A stretch of 43,781 nucleotides of DNA from Clostridium algoriphilum (GCF_020443705.1 NZ_JAIZZK010000032.1:1-43781), one strand, 5' to 3'; shown: positions 27,561-36,231, counted from the first letter of the stretch. The notes: generated from the sequence alone by a model not told the origin. A program made the numbers and translations.

Positions 27561-28943
27561 TTATTTTGTTAACATTTCATTTATAGATTTAGCAGCTTTC
27601 TTTCCTGCTTCCATAGCTAGTATAACTGTAGCTGCTCCTGAAACTGCATCTCCACCAGCATATACCTTATCTATAGAAGTTAAACCAGTTTCATCTTCTG
27701 CAATAATACATTTCTTTTTATTAATACTCAAACCTTCTGTTGTTAAAGGAATCAATGGGTTTGGTGATGTTCCTAGAGACATTATAACTGTGTCTACATC
27801 AAGTGTAAACTCTGAACCTTTAATAGCTATAGGTCTACGTCTACCTGAAGCATCCGGCTCACCAAGTTCCATTTTTATACACTTCATACCGATAACATTT
27901 CCTTTTTCATCTCCAAGGATTTCTACTGGATTTACTAATAAATCCATTATAACTCCTTCTTCAATTGCATGATGCACTTCTTCAGCTCTTGCTGGAAGTT
28001 CTTCTAGTGATCTCCTGTATACTATGTGACCTTCTGCTCCTAATCTAACTGCTGTACGCACAGAGTCCATAGCAACGTTCCCTCCACCTACAACTGCAAC
28101 CTTAGTGCCTACTCTTATAGGGGTTTGATATCCTTCTTTATATGCTTTCATTAAATTGTTTCTAGTTAGGAATTCATTAGCTGAGAATACACCATTCAAA
28201 TTTTCACCTGGTATTCCCATAAACATTGGAAGTCCTGCACCTGAACCAATAAATACAGCTTTAAAACTTTCATCTTCCATTAATTGATTTATTGTAACAG
28301 TTCTGCCTACAATTACATTTGTTTCTAACTTAACTCCTAAGCTCTTAACATTTTCAACTTCATGTTTAACAACTGTTTCCTTAGGTAATCTAAATTGTGG
28401 GATTCCGTATACTAAAACTCCACCAGCTTCATGAAGTGCTTCAAAAATAGTTACATCATATCCTTCTTTAGCTAAATCTCCTGCACAAGTAAGTCCTGAT
28501 GGACCACTTCCGATTACTGCTACCTTAATGCCTTTTTTAGGTTTAGTTTCTGAGATATCTACACTATGCACTCTTGAATAGTCACCAACAAATCTTTCAA
28601 GTTTACCAATAGCTATAGCGTCTCCCTTTATCCCTAATATACATTTGCTTTCACATTGAGTCTCTTGTGGGCAAACTCTTCCACAGACAGCTGGTAATGC
28701 ACTGTATTTTGCTACTACCTTAACTGCTTCTACAAACTCTTTATTTTTAACATGCTGAATAAATCCTGGAATATCTATTGCTACTGGACATTTAGTAACA
28801 CACATTGGTTTTTTACAATTTAAACATCTTGATGCTTCCTCAACTGCTTCTTCTTCTGTATATCCTAGACATACTTCTTCAAAATTAGTTGCTCTTACTT
28901 TTGGGTCTTGTTCTGCTATTGGGACTCTCTGTTTCATACTCAT
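27561..28943 (-). CDS. nfnB: NfnB: NADH-dependent ferredoxin:NADP oxidoreductase large subunit (GltA-like)
   Basis: A 460-residue flavoprotein related to the glutamate synthase small subunit. The N-terminal ferredoxin-like part holds the cysteines for two [4Fe-4S] clusters (CLNCKKPMCVTKCP and CGRVCPQETQCESKC, about 40-110). Two dinucleotide-binding motifs follow: VIGSGPSGLTCAGDLA (FAD) and VVGGGNVAMDSVRTAVRLG (NADPH). Alone the sequence could be read as glutamate synthase beta chain, but it directly follows nfnA with a 1-bp stop/start overlap. That arrangement is typical of Nfn, which couples NADH and reduced ferredoxin to NADPH formation by flavin-based bifurcation. GGGGG precedes the ATG. 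No large glutamate synthase gene is nearby. Confidence 0.92.
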   Translation of the reverse strand: MSMKQRVPIAEQDPKVRATNFEEVCLGYTEEEAVEEASRCLNCKKPMCVTKCPVAIDIPGFIQHVKNKEFVEAVKVVAKYSALPAVCGRVCPQETQCESKCILGIKGDAIAIGKLERFVGDYSRVHSVDISETKPKKGIKVAVIGSGPSGLTCAGDLAKEGYDVTIFEALHEAGGVLVYGIPQFRLPKETVVKHEVENVKSLGVKLETNVIVGRTVTINQLMEDESFKAVFIGSGAGLPMFMGIPGENLNGVFSANEFLTRNNLMKAYKEGYQTPIRVGTKVAVVGGGNVAMDSVRTAVRLGAEGHIVYRRSLEELPARAEEVHHAIEEGVIMDLLVNPVEILGDEKGNVIGMKCIKMELGEPDASGRRRPIAIKGSEFTLDVDTVIMSLGTSPNPLIPLTTEGLSINKKKCIIAEDETGLTSIDKVYAGGDAVSGAATVILAMEAGKKAAKSINEMLTK

Positions 28944-29815
28944 TATTTTGTACCCCCTTCTAAACCGCAGCCAGGTTTAATGCCTTCAGTTTTAGCGCCT
29001 TCTTGCGTTTTGTACATTGTTTGTCTTCTCATTGCTTCTGCAAAATCAACCTTATGGCCATCAAATTCTGGTCCATCAACGCATGCAAATTTAGTCTCGC
29101 CGCCAACTGTAAGTCTGCAACCTCCACACATTCCTGTTCCATCAACCATTATAGGGTTCATACTAACAATTGTTGCTATTTTAAGTTCTTCTGTTAGCTT
29201 ACAAACAAATTTCATCATTATCATTGGTCCAATTGCAACAACCAAATCGTAACCCTTGCCATCAACTTGAACTAATTCCTTTAATTTATTTGTAACAAGT
29301 CCATTATATCCATAAGAACCATCATCAGTACATGGATATACATTACCTGCTACTTTTTTCATTTCGTCTTCCATAATTATATGATCTTTAGACTTTGCGC
29401 CTATTATTACATCTGCCTTTACGCCTTGCTCACTTAACCATTTAACTTGTGGATAAACTGGTGCTGTTCCTAGTCCACCAGCTACAAACACAATTTTCTT
29501 CTTTTTTAAATCTTCTATGCTTTCACTCATTAATTCTGTTGCTTGTCCAAGTGGTCCCACAAAATCTTCAAATGAATCGCCAATTTCGTAGTGTTCCATT
29601 TCTTTTGTTGAACAACCTATAGTTTGTACCACTATAGTAACTGTACCCTTCTCAGCATCAAAGTCACTTATTGTTAAGGGTAATCTTTCACCTTTTTCAT
29701 CCATTTTTATAATTATAAACTGTCCTGGTTTTGCTGATTTAGCTACTCTTGGTGCCTCAATATCCATTAAAAATATTTGAGGTGCTAATGCTCTTTTTCC
29801 TACGATTTTATACAT
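28943..29815 (-). CDS. nfnA: NfnA: ferredoxin:NADP oxidoreductase small subunit (FAD, 2Fe-2S)
   Basis: A 290-residue protein of the ferredoxin-NADP reductase/DHOD electron-transfer type. An FAD-binding barrel (about 1-100, with GERLPLTISDFD) is followed by a NAD-binding domain (VFVAGGLGTAPVYPQVKWL). A C-terminal cysteine cluster, GTGMCGGCRLTVGGETKFAC, binds the [2Fe-2S] centre. Similar proteins serve as sulfide dehydrogenase and PyrK-like subunits, but the pairing with the GltA-like gene marks it as Nfn. Start ATG 29815 follows GGAGG. In butyrate-forming clostridia, Nfn supplies NADPH from the reduced ferredoxin made by Bcd-Etf, and those genes also lie in this window. Confidence 0.92.
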   Translation of the reverse strand: MYKIVGKRALAPQIFLMDIEAPRVAKSAKPGQFIIIKMDEKGERLPLTISDFDAEKGTVTIVVQTIGCSTKEMEHYEIGDSFEDFVGPLGQATELMSESIEDLKKKKIVFVAGGLGTAPVYPQVKWLSEQGVKADVIIGAKSKDHIIMEDEMKKVAGNVYPCTDDGSYGYNGLVTNKLKELVQVDGKGYDLVVAIGPMIMMKFVCKLTEELKIATIVSMNPIMVDGTGMCGGCRLTVGGETKFACVDGPEFDGHKVDFAEAMRRQTMYKTQEGAKTEGIKPGCGLEGGTK

Positions 29816-29875
29816 TTTTCTGCCTCCATATTCATCTATGATTATTATCTATTTATTAGCTCCTAAATTAATATA

Positions 29876-29922
29876 GACAGATAGAAAAGAGCATAAAACA
29901 TTAATGCTATTAACTACCTGTC
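29876..29922 (-). terminator. Hairpin between alcohol dehydrogenase and nfnA
   Basis: GACAGGTAG and CTATCTGTC pair with one G-A mismatch, and an inner AGCAT/ATGCT can pair too. It follows the dehydrogenase stop codon. T-richness after it is low, so it may be a weak terminator. Confidence 0.4.
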
Positions 29923-29950
29923 CTTTCATCTTATGTGAATGCGCTTAAGG

Positions 29951-31117
29951 TTAAAAATTAACTTTTTCGCCTGTGAATGTACAAGTTAATAATTTTTTCA
30001 TCTCATCGACGTTTATTGGTCTTGGATTAGACCCTGTACATGCATCTTTTAAAGCATTCTCAGCTATAAAATCTACATTTGCATCAAACTCTTCTTTAGT
30101 CATTCCGTTTTGTTTAAAAGAGAATGGTATATTCATAGTTTTGTTTAAATCTCTTATCATATCAGTTAATGAATCAATTAATTCATCATCTGTATTACCA
30201 TTTAATTTTAATGTTCTAGCAATTGTAGCATATCTACTTCCACAAGATTTCTTGTTGAAATCTATAACATATGGAAGAAGTATTGCATTTGCTAACCCAT
30301 GAGGTACATGGAATACTCCACCTATTTTATGTGCCATGCTATGAGCTATTCCTAGTAATGCGTTTGAAAATGCCATTCCAGCAAGGCATTGTGCCATATG
30401 CATTTCATTTCTTGCTTCTACATTACCTTCAAATGACTTTACTAGATTTTCTTTAATCATAGTTATAGCTTGCATTGCAAGTGGGTCTGAAAAACTAGAA
30501 TGACGCCCTGCTACATAAGCCTCAAATGCATGTGTTAATGCATCCATACCTGTATGTGATGTTAATTTAGGTGGCATTGTTTGTGCGAGTGCTGGATCAA
30601 CTATTGCAATATCTGGAGTTAGATTGAAATCTGCCAAAGGATATTTTATTTTTGCTTTATAGTCAGTAATTACTGAAAAGGCTGTAACTTCAGTAGCTGT
30701 TCCACTAGTTGATGGTATAGCTATAAATTTAGCCTTTTGTCTTAAATCTGGAATACCAAATGGTATAACAGCTTGTTCAAAAGTGAATTCTGGATATTCA
30801 TAGAAAATCCACATAGCCTTTGCTGCATCAATTGGTGAACCCCCACCGATTGATACTATCCAATCAGGCTCGAATTCTCTCATTACTGCAGCACCGCTCA
30901 TAACTGTATCCACTGATGGGTCTGGTTCCACTCCAGTAATATGTTTAACTTCGATTCCGGCTTCATTTAAATAAGCTTCAACCTTATCCAAAAATCCGAA
31001 TCTTTTCATGGACCCACCGCCAGTAACTATTACTGCCTTTTTACCTTTTAAAGTTTTTAACATTTCTAAGGAATTTTCCCCAAAATAAATATCTCTTGGC
31101 AACGTAAATCTATTCAT
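29951..31117 (-). CDS. Iron-containing alcohol dehydrogenase
   Basis: A 388-residue group III dehydrogenase, similar in type to the C-terminal half of AdhE and to clostridial butanol/ethanol dehydrogenases, reducing aldehydes to alcohols in fermentation. The cofactor motif GGGSPID lies at 91-97. The metal ligands align as D192 and H196 (GMDALTHAFEAY), H259 and H273 (HSMAHKIGGVFHVPHG), with the 14-residue spacing of FucO. I choose ATG 31117; an upstream in-frame ATG (31132) contains the GGGGGG ribosome-binding site. It lies downstream of hbd but a terminator separates them. Substrate chain length and NADH versus NADPH cannot be read with confidence. I saw only a half Rex site nearby. Confidence 0.92.
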   Translation of the reverse strand: MNRFTLPRDIYFGENSLEMLKTLKGKKAVIVTGGGSMKRFGFLDKVEAYLNEAGIEVKHITGVEPDPSVDTVMSGAAVMREFEPDWIVSIGGGSPIDAAKAMWIFYEYPEFTFEQAVIPFGIPDLRQKAKFIAIPSTSGTATEVTAFSVITDYKAKIKYPLADFNLTPDIAIVDPALAQTMPPKLTSHTGMDALTHAFEAYVAGRHSSFSDPLAMQAITMIKENLVKSFEGNVEARNEMHMAQCLAGMAFSNALLGIAHSMAHKIGGVFHVPHGLANAILLPYVIDFNKKSCGSRYATIARTLKLNGNTDDELIDSLTDMIRDLNKTMNIPFSFKQNGMTKEEFDANVDFIAENALKDACTGSNPRPINVDEMKKLLTCTFTGEKVNF

Positions 31118-31165
31118 TATATATCCCCCCATTCATAAAATATAGTAGTATATATATTTGTTAAA

Positions 31166-31203
31166 AGAGAGCATTACAACCTCATATAGTTATACTGCTC
31201 TCT
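31166..31203 (-). terminator. Terminator of the butyrate operon after hbd
   Basis: AGAGAGCA and TGCTCTCT form an 8-bp stem with a 22-nt loop, followed by TTTAAC on the minus strand. It lies about 35 nt after the hbd stop. Confidence 0.65.
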
Positions 31204-31236
31204 ATGTTCATTTCCTAAATATATGGGATAAATATG

Positions 31237-32082
31237 TTATCTTGAGTAACCAAAGAATCCTCTTTTAGTTTTTCTTCCTAAGAATCCACCTCTAACATAT
31301 TTTCTCAAAAGACTATGAGCTCTGTATTTAGAATCTCCAGTTTCTTTATATAAAACATCCATGATAGCTATACATACATCTAGTCCTATAAGATCACCTA
31401 GTGCTAAAGGTCCCATTGGGTGATTAGCTCCTAGCATCATTGCTTTATCTATATCTTCTGCAGTTGCGATTCCTTCTGCAAGTATTCCTACAGCTTCGTT
31501 AATCATTGGTATTAATATTCTGTTTACAACAAAACCTGGAGCTTCAGCAATTTCTACTGGATCTTTTCCAACAGCTATAGATATTTCCTTTACTGTTTGG
31601 AAAGTCTTATCAGAAGTACCCATTCCTTTAATTACTTCTACAAGTTTCATCATTGTTGCTGGGTTAAAGAAATGCATTCCTATTACCTTATCAGGTCTTT
31701 TAGTAGCATTACCTATTTCTGTTATAGAAAGTGAAGATGTGTTTGATGCAAAAATAGTTTCTGGTTTACAGATTTCGTCTAATTCACCAAAAGTTTTCTT
31801 TTTAATATTCATATCTTCAACAGATGCTTCAATTATTAAATCACAGTCTGCTGCATCACTAAAATTATTAGTTCCTGATATTTTTGAAAGTATTGCAACT
31901 TTTGTTTCTTCTGTAATTCTTTCTTTTTTAACTAATTTATCTAGATTTTTTGTGATTCCTGCAATTCCTTTATCAAAACTATCATTTCTTCCTTTTAATA
32001 TAACTTCATATCCTTTAGTAGCAAATGTTTGAACTATACCTGCTCCCATTGTGCCAGTTCCAATTACAAATATCTTTTCCAT
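31237..32082 (-). CDS. hbd: 3-hydroxybutyryl-CoA dehydrogenase, probably NADP-type
   Basis: A 281-residue enzyme reducing acetoacetyl-CoA to 3-hydroxybutyryl-CoA. The Rossmann motif is GTGTMGAGI (8-16). The catalytic His-Glu dyad region is [15 protein letters not shown], and the C-terminal dimer domain begins with [21 protein letters not shown]. At the end of beta-strand 2 it reads ILKGRND, with G31 and R32. The NADH-dependent C. acetobutylicum enzyme has D31-I32 at this point, whereas the NADPH-using C. kluyveri enzyme has GR, so NADP(H) preference is likely here. Last gene of crt-bcd-etfB-etfA-hbd, separated from etfA by 141 bp with an unusual pair of overlapping hairpins. GAGGAG precedes the ATG. 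Confidence 0.96.
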   Translation of the reverse strand: MEKIFVIGTGTMGAGIVQTFATKGYEVILKGRNDSFDKGIAGITKNLDKLVKKERITEETKVAILSKISGTNNFSDAADCDLIIEASVEDMNIKKKTFGELDEICKPETIFASNTSSLSITEIGNATKRPDKVIGMHFFNPATMMKLVEVIKGMGTSDKTFQTVKEISIAVGKDPVEIAEAPGFVVNRILIPMINEAVGILAEGIATAEDIDKAMMLGANHPMGPLALGDLIGLDVCIAIMDVLYKETGDSKYRAHSLLRKYVRGGFLGRKTKRGFFGYSR

Positions 32083-32142
32083 AATAACACGCTCCTCATT
32101 GTTTTATTTTGGTAAAAATCGAATTAGTGGCTCTTTTTTTAA

Positions 32143-32220
32143 AACTTGGTCTAATACTAAAGTTTAGCATTAGACCAAGTTCTTATAGCAAGCTCATTAT
32201 ATTAAATTCACTTGGTCTAA
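32143..32220 (-). promoter_or_regulatory. Mutually exclusive hairpins in the etfA-hbd gap
   Basis: Read on the mRNA strand: segment a is TTAGACCAAG (32220-32211, directly after the etfA stop), segment b is AACTTGGTCTAAT (32181-32169), segment c is ATTAGACCAAGTT (32155-32143). b pairs perfectly with c (13 bp, with a further TAAA/TTTA inside) and can instead pair with a (10 bp). No T-run follows, so it is not an ordinary terminator. It could protect or process mRNA ends, or adjust the ratio of Hbd to Bcd-Etf. Confidence 0.55.
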
Positions 32221-32223
32221 ATA

Positions 32224-33231
32224 TTATTTTGCTTTTACTTCATTAATTTTAGCTACCATTTCAGGGATAATCTTAGAGTAATCCCCAGCTATTGCTAAAT
32301 TAGCAACTTTCATGATAGGTGCTGATGCATCTTTGTTTATAGCTATTATATAATCAGATTCTGACATTCCAGCTAAATGCTGAATTGCTCCTGAAATTCC
32401 GCAAGCTATATATACATTAGGTCTAACTGTTTTTCCTGTTTGACCTACTTGAAGTGATTTATCAACCCAGCCATTTTCAACTGCGGCTCTTGATCCTCCA
32501 ACAACTCCACCAAGAACATCTGCAAGTGTTTCTAGTATTGCGAAGTTTTCTTTAGCTCCAACTCCACGACCACCAGATACGATTATGTTAGCATCTGCGA
32601 TATCAGCTAAAACTTGAGCAACTTTTACAACTTCTATAGTATTAGTTCTGATATCTGCTTGTGTTAAGTTCACAGTAATTTTTTCAACTGGGCAAGTTCT
32701 CTTTGCATCTCTTTCTAATTTCTCAAAAACTCCTGGTCTTACAGTAGCCATTTGTGGTCTATGATCTCCACAAACTATTGTAGCCATTAAGTTTCCTCCA
32801 AATGCTGGTCTTGTCATCATTAAATTGTTGTTTTCTGGATCTATATCTAATGAAGTACAATCAGCAACTAATCCTGTTGTAAGTCTTGCTGATAATCTAG
32901 GACCTAAATCTCTTCCTAAATAACTAGCTCCTACAAATATTATTGAAGGTTTTCTCTCATTTGCAAGTTCAGTTATAACTTTTGCATATCCATCAGTTGA
33001 AAAATGATTTAATAATGGGCTCTCAGCAACTATTACTTTATCTGCGCCAAATGCTACCAATTCTTTAACCATATCATCTGTTTTATCACCAAGAAGTACA
33101 GCTGTTAATTCCATTCCTAGCTTAGTTGCTATTCTACTTCCTTCGCCTAAAAGTTCTAATGCTATTTTTTGAAGTTTTCCGTCTCTTTGCTCAGCAAAGA
33201 CCCAGACTCCGTTGTAATCTGCTATATTCAT
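32224..33231 (-). CDS. etfA: Electron transfer flavoprotein subunit alpha (Bcd partner)
   Basis: A 335-residue subunit of the EtfAB heterodimer that feeds Bcd. The N-terminal domain (about 1-190) precedes the FAD-binding C-terminal domain with VVSGGRGVGAKENFAI, VGGSRAAVENGWVDKSLQVG, QTGKTVRPNVYIACGISGAIQH and the final NLAIAGDYSKIIPE. In the Bcd-EtfAB complex NADH is oxidised while crotonyl-CoA and ferredoxin are both reduced; the operon makes this role likely. It starts 19 bp after etfB. Unlike some clostridial EtfA proteins, no N-terminal ferredoxin domain is present. GGAGGG precedes the ATG. Confidence 0.96.
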   Translation of the reverse strand: MNIADYNGVWVFAEQRDGKLQKIALELLGEGSRIATKLGMELTAVLLGDKTDDMVKELVAFGADKVIVAESPLLNHFSTDGYAKVITELANERKPSIIFVGASYLGRDLGPRLSARLTTGLVADCTSLDIDPENNNLMMTRPAFGGNLMATIVCGDHRPQMATVRPGVFEKLERDAKRTCPVEKITVNLTQADIRTNTIEVVKVAQVLADIADANIIVSGGRGVGAKENFAILETLADVLGGVVGGSRAAVENGWVDKSLQVGQTGKTVRPNVYIACGISGAIQHLAGMSESDYIIAINKDASAPIMKVANLAIAGDYSKIIPEMVAKINEVKAK

Positions 33232-33250
33232 GTTAAATCCCTCCTACATC

Positions 33251-34033
33251 TTAAATAAAGTGGTTTTCCTTTAATTTTGAAACTACAAATTGAGCAGCCT
33301 CTTTAGGTGGCAATTCTACTAATTCTGCCTGGCCTTTAGCTTCTTTAGTCATAGATTTCTTAACCTTTGTTGGTGAACCTTTTAGTCCAAGAAGTTCTTT
33401 GTTTGCTCCAATATCATCTGCACTCCAAACTTTCACTTCTTTATTTGCATACATTTCATAAATGTTCTTTATGTTCATATATCTTGGCTCATTTAACTCT
33501 TTTATAGCAGTTAAAAGTACAGGAGTCTTAACTTCTATGTTTTCATATCCATCTTCCCATGCTTTTTGAACTTTTAATCCGCCAGCAATTATATCAACTT
33601 TTTCAACATAAGTTATTTGTGGAATTTTTAAAAGTTCTGCTATTTCTGGTCCAACTTGCGCTGTATCTCCATCAATAGCTTGCCTTCCAGCAAAAATTAC
33701 ATCATAGTCTAATTTTTTTATTGCTGCTACTAATGCATTAGATGTAGCTAATGTATCTGCTCCTGCAAATGCTCTATCAGATACTAATATTGCTTCATCA
33801 GCGCCCATTGCTAAAGATTCTCTTAAAGCTTTTTCAGCCTGTGGGGGTCCCATGCTTACAACTGTTACATGTGCACCATCGGTATCTTTTAATCTTAAAG
33901 CTTCTTCCAAAGCATTTTTATCATCTGGATTTATGATTGATGGAACTCCTTCTCTTATAAGTGTTCCTGTTTTTGCATCTATTTTAACTTCATTTGTGTC
34001 TGGAACTTGTTTTAAACATACAACTATATTCAT
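33251..34033 (-). CDS. etfB: Electron transfer flavoprotein subunit beta (Bcd partner)
   Basis: A 260-residue subunit with the family start MNIVVCLKQVPDTNEVKID, the GTLIREGVPSIINPDDKNALEEAL block, and the FAGRQAIDGDTAQVGPEIAELL motif that in bifurcating Etfs surrounds the second (bifurcating) FAD. It forms a dimer with EtfA and passes electrons to Bcd and to ferredoxin. Located between bcd (13-bp gap) and etfA (19-bp gap), as in C. acetobutylicum and C. kluyveri. AGGAGG precedes the ATG. Length is typical. Confidence 0.96.
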   Translation of the reverse strand: MNIVVCLKQVPDTNEVKIDAKTGTLIREGVPSIINPDDKNALEEALRLKDTDGAHVTVVSMGPPQAEKALRESLAMGADEAILVSDRAFAGADTLATSNALVAAIKKLDYDVIFAGRQAIDGDTAQVGPEIAELLKIPQITYVEKVDIIAGGLKVQKAWEDGYENIEVKTPVLLTAIKELNEPRYMNIKNIYEMYANKEVKVWSADDIGANKELLGLKGSPTKVKKSMTKEAKGQAELVELPPKEAAQFVVSKLKENHFI

Positions 34034-34046
34034 TCCTTAATCCCTC

Positions 34047-35186
34047 CTACTTTAATAAGTTTGCAGCAATAACCATTTTTTGAACTTGTGAAGTTCCTTC
34101 ATAAATCTCAGTTATCTTAGCATCTCTCATCATTCTTTCTATTGGGTATTCTTTCGTATATCCATATCCACCAAATATTTGAACAGCTTTAGTTGTAACT
34201 TCCATAGCTGTTTCTGCAGCATATAATTTTGCTCTAGCAGCTTCAACGCTATATGGAAGACCATTGCTCTTATTAAATGCTGCTTTATATACTAAAAGTT
34301 TAGCGCATTCTACTCTGACATCTAAATCAGCCATCATCCATTGTAACCCTTGGAATGCTGAAAGTGGTTTTCCAAATTGTTTTCTTTCTTTCATGTATTT
34401 TCTAGCTTCTTCTAAAGCACCTTCTGCAATTCCTAAAGCTTGAGCTGCTATACCAATTCTTCCTCCGTCAAGAGTTTTCATTGCCATACCAAAGCCTTTT
34501 CCTTCTTTTCCAAGTAGGTTTTCTTTTGGAACTATGCAGTTAGTAAATACAAGTTCTGTAGTTGATGATGCTCTTATTCCCATTTTGTCTTCATGTTTAC
34601 CAATTGAGAATCCTTCAAACTCTTTTTCAACTATGAAACAAGAAATTCCTCTAGTTCCTTTACTCTTATCAGTCATAGCCGCTACAACAAATACATCAGC
34701 TACTCCACCGTTTGTTATAAATATTTTCGAACCATTTAATACATAATGATCGCCATCTAAAACTGCTGTAGTTTGTTGCTCTGAAGCATCTGTTCCTGCA
34801 TTAGGTTCAGTTAAACCAAAAGCTCCTAATTTCTCACCTTTTGCAAGTGGTACTAAATATTTCATCTTTTGTTCTTCTGTACCAAACGCATCTATTGGTC
34901 CAGCACATAATGAAGTATGAGCTGAAACTATAACTCCTGTAGTTGCACATGCTTTGGATAATTCCTCAACAGTGATAGCGTAAGATAAATAATCTCCGCC
35001 TGCTCCACCATATTTAGTTGCAAATGGAATACCAAGCATATGGTATCTAGCCATCTTTTCTACATTTTCTGTAGGAAATCTTTCTGTTACATCAATATCC
35101 GCAGCTATAGGTTCAACTTCGTTTATTGTAAACTCACTTACCATTTGTCTTACAAATTCTTGTTCTTTCGTCAATGTAAAATTCAT
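34047..35186 (-). CDS. bcd: Butyryl-CoA dehydrogenase
   Basis: A 379-residue acyl-CoA dehydrogenase reducing crotonyl-CoA to butyryl-CoA. FAD- and substrate-binding blocks are GAFGLTEPNAGTDASEQQTTA and KIFITNGGVADVFVV. The C-terminal helical domain has QIFGGYGYTKEYPIERMMRDAKI, and the catalytic base is E363 in EIYEGTSQVQ, the short-chain position. With EtfAB it forms the bifurcating complex. Second gene of the operon, 75 bp after crt. GAGGAGG precedes the ATG. The pattern matches clostridial Bcd much more than amino-acid-linked acyl-CoA dehydrogenases, but these are closely related. Confidence 0.96.
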   Translation of the reverse strand: MNFTLTKEQEFVRQMVSEFTINEVEPIAADIDVTERFPTENVEKMARYHMLGIPFATKYGGAGGDYLSYAITVEELSKACATTGVIVSAHTSLCAGPIDAFGTEEQKMKYLVPLAKGEKLGAFGLTEPNAGTDASEQQTTAVLDGDHYVLNGSKIFITNGGVADVFVVAAMTDKSKGTRGISCFIVEKEFEGFSIGKHEDKMGIRASSTTELVFTNCIVPKENLLGKEGKGFGMAMKTLDGGRIGIAAQALGIAEGALEEARKYMKERKQFGKPLSAFQGLQWMMADLDVRVECAKLLVYKAAFNKSNGLPYSVEAARAKLYAAETAMEVTTKAVQIFGGYGYTKEYPIERMMRDAKITEIYEGTSQVQKMVIAANLLK

Positions 35187-35261
35187 GTACTTTCCTCCTC
35201 GCTATTCTCTGAGACACCTATCAAAGGTAGCTTGCCTCACTTTTTTACTAATATACTATTT

Positions 35262-36041
35262 TTACTTATTCATAAAACATTTTTCTGTTTTTTGAACAAA
35301 TGCTATCATTCCATTTTTTTGATCTTCGGTCGAAAAACACTCTCCAAATAATTCTGATTCATACGAAAGTGCAGTATCGATATCTATTTGTATTCCCTTG
35401 TTTATTGCGGCTTTACAAAAGCTAACAGCAATAGGTGCTTGTGCTGCGATTGTGTTTGCGAGTACTTTAGCTTCGGCTAGTAGATTTTCAGGCTCGAAAA
35501 CTTTGTTTACAAGTCCGATTCTAAGTGCCTCTTCTGCTCCAATAATTTTTGCTGTGTAAATTAATTCTTTCGCCATTCCAAGACCTACAAGTCTAGTAAG
35601 TCTTTGAGTGCCTCCAAAACCAGGAGTTATTCCGAGCCCTACCTCAGGTTGTCCAAATTTTGCTTTTGACGAAGCTATTCTAATATCACAAGCCATAGAA
35701 AGCTCACATCCTCCGCCGAGTGCAAAACCGTTTACTGCAGCTATTATAGGTTTTTCTAAAGTTTCTAACTTTCTAAAAACTTTATTCCCTAAAATACCAA
35801 ATTTTCTTCCACTCATTACATCTAGATCTTTCATTTCAGTGATATCGGCACCTGCCACAAAAGCTTTGCCTTCACCTGTTAAGATCACTGCGTAGATTTC
35901 GTCATCTTTAGCAATTTCATCAATTGCTAAATCGAGCTCTTTTAATGTTTCTGAGTTTAATGCATTTAGAGCTTTTGGTCTACTAATTGTAAGTACTGCA
36001 ACTTTGCCTTCTTTTAGAAGGACAATATTTCTGTATTCCAC
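35262..36041 (-). CDS. crt: 3-hydroxybutyryl-CoA dehydratase (crotonase)
   Basis: A 259-residue enoyl-CoA hydratase/isomerase-family enzyme dehydrating 3-hydroxybutyryl-CoA to crotonyl-CoA. The CoA and oxyanion motifs are FVAGADITEMKD and AAVNGFALGGGCELSMACD; the two catalytic glutamates are expected near GGGCELS and GQPEVGLG. I start it at GTG 36041: AAGGAG lies 7 nt upstream and the resulting MEYRNIVLLKEGKVAVLT matches C. acetobutylicum Crt. The longer frame to 36068 reads through that site. First gene of the operon; no thiolase gene is linked. A promoter and a Rex operator precede it. Confidence 0.96.
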   Translation of the reverse strand: MEYRNIVLLKEGKVAVLTISRPKALNALNSETLKELDLAIDEIAKDDEIYAVILTGEGKAFVAGADITEMKDLDVMSGRKFGILGNKVFRKLETLEKPIIAAVNGFALGGGCELSMACDIRIASSKAKFGQPEVGLGITPGFGGTQRLTRLVGLGMAKELIYTAKIIGAEEALRIGLVNKVFEPENLLAEAKVLANTIAAQAPIAVSFCKAAINKGIQIDIDTALSYESELFGECFSTEDQKNGMIAFVQKTEKCFMNK

Positions 36042-36079
36042 AACACCACTCCTTACGAATAAATTCATTCATTAAATAT

Positions 36080-36097
36080 TTGTTAATTATATAACAA
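36080..36097 (-). promoter_or_regulatory. Rex operator upstream of crt
   Basis: TTGTTAATTATATAACAA matches the Rex consensus TTGTTAA-N4-TTAACAA at all but one base. It lies 38 bp before the crt start codon and about 35-50 bp after the predicted transcription start, where bound Rex would block elongation. It also covers a second TATAAT-like box (36086-36091), which would be occluded directly. Rex is encoded just upstream. Confidence 0.85.
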
Positions 36098-36136
36098 TTA
36101 ACCCTAAGATTTGCTAAGGCTCTTTGCTTCAACTCC

Positions 36137-36165
36137 ATTATATATCTTTCTAATGGATATATCAA
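36137..36165 (-). promoter_or_regulatory. Promoter of the crt-bcd-etfB-etfA-hbd operon
   Basis: On the minus strand: TTGATA (36160-36165), 17-bp spacer, perfect TATAAT (36137-36142). The expected start is near 36130, inside the rex-crt gap. Confidence 0.7.
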
Positions 36166-36231
36166 CAGAAATCATTTTTTTATAACATAAATTTTCTATA
36201 ATTAAATTGAAATAAACGTACCTAGTTAACT

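Noticed and set aside
27561-28943. Glutamate synthase small subunit
   Set aside because: Fused in translation to an NfnA-type flavoprotein and without a glutamate synthase large subunit nearby, so NfnB is the better call.
31150-31175. Rex operator upstream of the alcohol dehydrogenase
   Set aside because: Only one half (TTGTTAA) is present; the partner half is missing.
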